Source: Acinetobacter junii CIP 64.5 (lineage in GTDB: Bacteria; Pseudomonadota; Gammaproteobacteria; Pseudomonadales; Moraxellaceae). Taken from it: a DNA stretch of 64,000 bases. Of this stretch, positions 62,301 to 64,000 are shown one piece after another. The stretch lies in contig NZ_KB849655.1 in NCBI RefSeq assembly GCF_000368765.1, positions 1,629,713 to 1,693,712 on the forward strand. The letters run 5' to 3'. Position 1 is the first letter of the stretch; every line of letters starts with the position of its first letter. The position numbers were made by a program, and so were the translations under genes. Under the pieces are notes generated by a model. The model was not told the origin of the DNA. It worked only from the letters and a program-made list of their open reading frames with translations, and ran no database searches.

Positions 62301-63665
62301 TTAAATGGCTACCTCTTTACCCAACAAGTGCGTTAAATCTTGTCGCGCAGCATCATCTAGATGTTGTTTATCGACCTTAATATAAGCAACTTGTTGCTCA
62401 GACATCACCACGACTTCTTCAATACCACGAATTGCCAGTAATTTTGAAGACCATTCATCTGTTTGTTGCGCTTCAGGTAGTCGAAGCACGATTGAAGACA
62501 AATATCTTGGTTGAGACAACCCAAAACTAACCAGCAGCCATAGTATAGCAATCCCCGTTAACACACTCCAGCCAAGCGCCGTATTCTGTAACATCAAAAG
62601 CTGACCGCCCAATGTTCCACCAAAAAAAGCACCTAAAAACTGACTACTTGCATTGACACCCATCGCAGTGGCTTTGGACTGAATCGGAGCGACCTTCGAT
62701 AACCAAGAAGGCAATAAAGCTTCCATGACATTGAAGGCAATAAAGAAAATTCCTAAGCCTGTTAGCAACACATATTTCGATTCATAACCAAAAATGAGAA
62801 TTAACAAGCCCCCAATAATGCCTGCGATTGCAGATAGAAAAATCCCACGCATCTTGCGGTACTTTTCCGCAATGATGATGCTCGGAAATGCAAAAAACAA
62901 ACTCACCAATAACAAGGGCAAGTAAATCAAACCATGTTTTGCTAAAGGAATTTGTGCGTAGTCGATTAATTGCGAAGGGATGTAAATAAACATTGCAGTG
63001 AGCAATAAATGCAATGAGAACACTGACACATGCAAGCGATTTAAATCGCCCATTTGAATCACTTGTTTTAGTTGTGCCCAATAACCTTGTTGAAAATTTC
63101 GATGATGGCGAGTGACTTTCGGCACCAATAACAACATTAAGATCGCGGCTAATCCCATGATGGTCGTGACAAAAAATAAACCTGAGATTCCGACTAAACT
63201 CGTCAACCACGGCCCTAAACTAAATGCCACCACAAAAGACAAGCCAATACTCATACCCATGGCTGCCATTGCTTTCGTTCGTTGCTCTTCACGGGTTACA
63301 TCTGCCAACAAGGCCATCACAACTGCCGAAACAGCACCAGCACCCGCAATCGCACGACCGATGATTACACCATAGATCGTCTCGGAAAACCCTGCTATCG
63401 CACCGCCAATCGCAAACAATAGCAGTCCGAGAACAACCAGTGGCTTACGACTAAAACGATCTGCCAACAAGCTAAAGGGAATCTGTAAGATCGCCTGCGT
63501 TAAGCCATACACCCCGACAGCTAAACCGATCAAAGCAGGTGTTGCGTATTGATATGATTGCCCTGCAACTGAAAAAACAGGAATAATCATGAACAAGCCC
63601 AACATGCGTAAGGCAAAAATGCTACTTAAGGCAAAGGTTGAACGACGTTCTAAAGCATTCATCAT
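62301..63665 (-). CDS. MFS transporter with C-terminal soluble domain
   Basis: The 454-aa product is a 12-helix major facilitator with the loop motif LADRFSRKPLVVLG between helices 2 and 3 and RAIAGAGAVSAVVMALLADVTREEQR further on, as in drug-export type (DHA1) members. After helix 12 comes a soluble tail of about 70 residues (VLRLPEAQQTDEWSSKLLAIRGIEEVVVMSEQQVAYIKVD) with a ferredoxin-like beta-alpha-beta pattern, seen in a proteobacterial subgroup located next to ssb or uvrA. The substrate is unknown. Confidence 0.9.
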   Translation of the reverse strand: MMNALERRSTFALSSIFALRMLGLFMIIPVFSVAGQSYQYATPALIGLAVGVYGLTQAILQIPFSLLADRFSRKPLVVLGLLLFAIGGAIAGFSETIYGVIIGRAIAGAGAVSAVVMALLADVTREEQRTKAMAAMGMSIGLSFVVAFSLGPWLTSLVGISGLFFVTTIMGLAAILMLLLVPKVTRHHRNFQQGYWAQLKQVIQMGDLNRLHVSVFSLHLLLTAMFIYIPSQLIDYAQIPLAKHGLIYLPLLLVSLFFAFPSIIIAEKYRKMRGIFLSAIAGIIGGLLILIFGYESKYVLLTGLGIFFIAFNVMEALLPSWLSKVAPIQSKATAMGVNASSQFLGAFFGGTLGGQLLMLQNTALGWSVLTGIAILWLLVSFGLSQPRYLSSIVLRLPEAQQTDEWSSKLLAIRGIEEVVVMSEQQVAYIKVDKQHLDDAARQDLTHLLGKEVAI

Positions 63666-63792
63666 TGACTAGACACTAAAACTGGCTCAAAGGATTATAA
63701 GCTATTCCTTTTAAAGCGTTGAAAAAATAACAATCGAATAAATAAAAAAGGGACGTTACCGCACTACTGTCCCATAGTTTGCTTTAAATAAA

Positions 63793-63861
63793 AAAACCTG
63801 AGTCTAAATAGTTAAAATATGAGTGCAAACAAACACTTTAACTATAAAGGACTCAGGTTTT
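63793..63861 (+). promoter_or_regulatory. Long hairpin hiding the transposase ribosome binding site
   Basis: AAAACCTGAGTC (63793-63804) pairs with GACTCAGGTTTT (63850-63861), and TAGTTAAA (63809-63816) with TTTAACTA (63837-63844). The AAAGGA site (63846-63851) and the TTG start at 63860 are in or at the stem. A transcript entering from outside would fold and block translation, a known protection in IS10-type elements. Confidence 0.6.
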
Positions 63862-64000
63862 GTCACATCAGAATACCGTATTTCATCAATTACTCAAACC
63901 CATTCTAAGACAAGATTTTGAACGTCTGGCTAAACTGCACCACTCTGGGCAAAAATTAAGATCAGCCACCCGCTGGGATCAGTTTGTTGCCATATTGATG
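63860..64000 (+). CDS. IS4-family transposase, N-terminal part (DUF4372-type)
   Basis: Forty-seven residues are visible from a TTG start with AAAGGA 8 bases upstream. They read SHQNTVFHQLLKPIL, then FERLAKLHHSGQKLRSATRWDQFVAILM, which is the conserved opening of IS4-family transposases with the DUF4372 domain. The catalytic DDE part lies outside the window, so intactness cannot be judged. Confidence 0.82.
   Translation, partial: MSHQNTVFHQLLKPILRQDFERLAKLHHSGQKLRSATRWDQFVAILM

Larger units (their letters stand above)
63793..64000 (+). mobile_element. Left part of an IS4-family element, continues past window
   Basis: The region contains the upstream hairpin and the start of an IS4-type transposase (next entry). 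The outer end is not certain; a GGGAC/GTCCC pair at 63751-63774 may be near it. The right end lies outside the window, so no target duplication can be read. Confidence 0.75.

Overview
The window looks like Acinetobacter chromosome. It is AT-rich, and its right third has an ordinary housekeeping layout: gabD-gabT, a MocR/GabR regulator, a GABA permease, ssb with a glycine/glutamine/asparagine-rich linker, and an MFS exporter. The left 48 kb is accessory DNA. I read it as two islands integrated one after the other at the 3' end of a tRNA-Ser gene whose body would lie just left of base 1.

Island A (1 to about 25.6 kb) is a decayed prophage. It opens with an integrase cut by the window edge. A rightward early operon follows: AlpA-like regulator, KilAC-type antirepressor, a C4-like antisense RNA, two small proteins, an O-like initiator carrying origin iterons, a DnaB helicase, a HTH-like protein and a NinI-type phosphatase. 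A leftward pair comes next (HTH/ImmA metallopeptidase fusion plus a partner). Then comes a leftward block of three large podovirus-like virion (ejection) proteins, preceded by a relic of a second O gene with the same iterons. The far end carries cargo: a coiled-coil TIR protein, an unknown basic 403-aa protein and a zinc-ribbon DUF4145 protein. Two identical 1237-bp IS3-family copies each split a gene, and both disrupted genes can be rejoined in frame.

Island B (about 25.6 to 48.4 kb) starts with a complete integrase flanked by GGGGGTATA arm-type repeats. An ISPpu12-like ISL3 element (3374 bp, 8-bp target duplication) follows, carrying a CadR-like regulator, a cation diffusion facilitator and an extra lspA; its own transposase is broken twice. 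The main cargo is a leftward five-gene restriction operon, hsdM-hsdS-DUF1016-hsdR-GmrSD-like. It is followed by a plasmid- or phage-like DNA metabolism module (AlpA, a cysteine-rich Gp3-like protein, YqaJ nuclease, DUF932, zinc ribbon, an HUH-type replication protein and a large possible relative of it). The island ends with an integrase fragment and a degenerate attachment copy.

The chromosome then resumes with tRNA-Thr(TGT), a GFA-methyltransferase-FAD oxidoreductase cluster, a divergent pirin/isochorismatase pair with a LysR regulator, the gab regulon, ssb and an MFS transporter. The gab regulon has the same two-repeat operator at the gabT/gabR interval and upstream of the permease. The window ends inside an IS4-family element.

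The most notable items are the C4-like RNA, the restriction operon with two extra nuclease genes, the TIR protein at the island edge, the conserved 24-bp-spaced gab operator, and the HUH-like pair.
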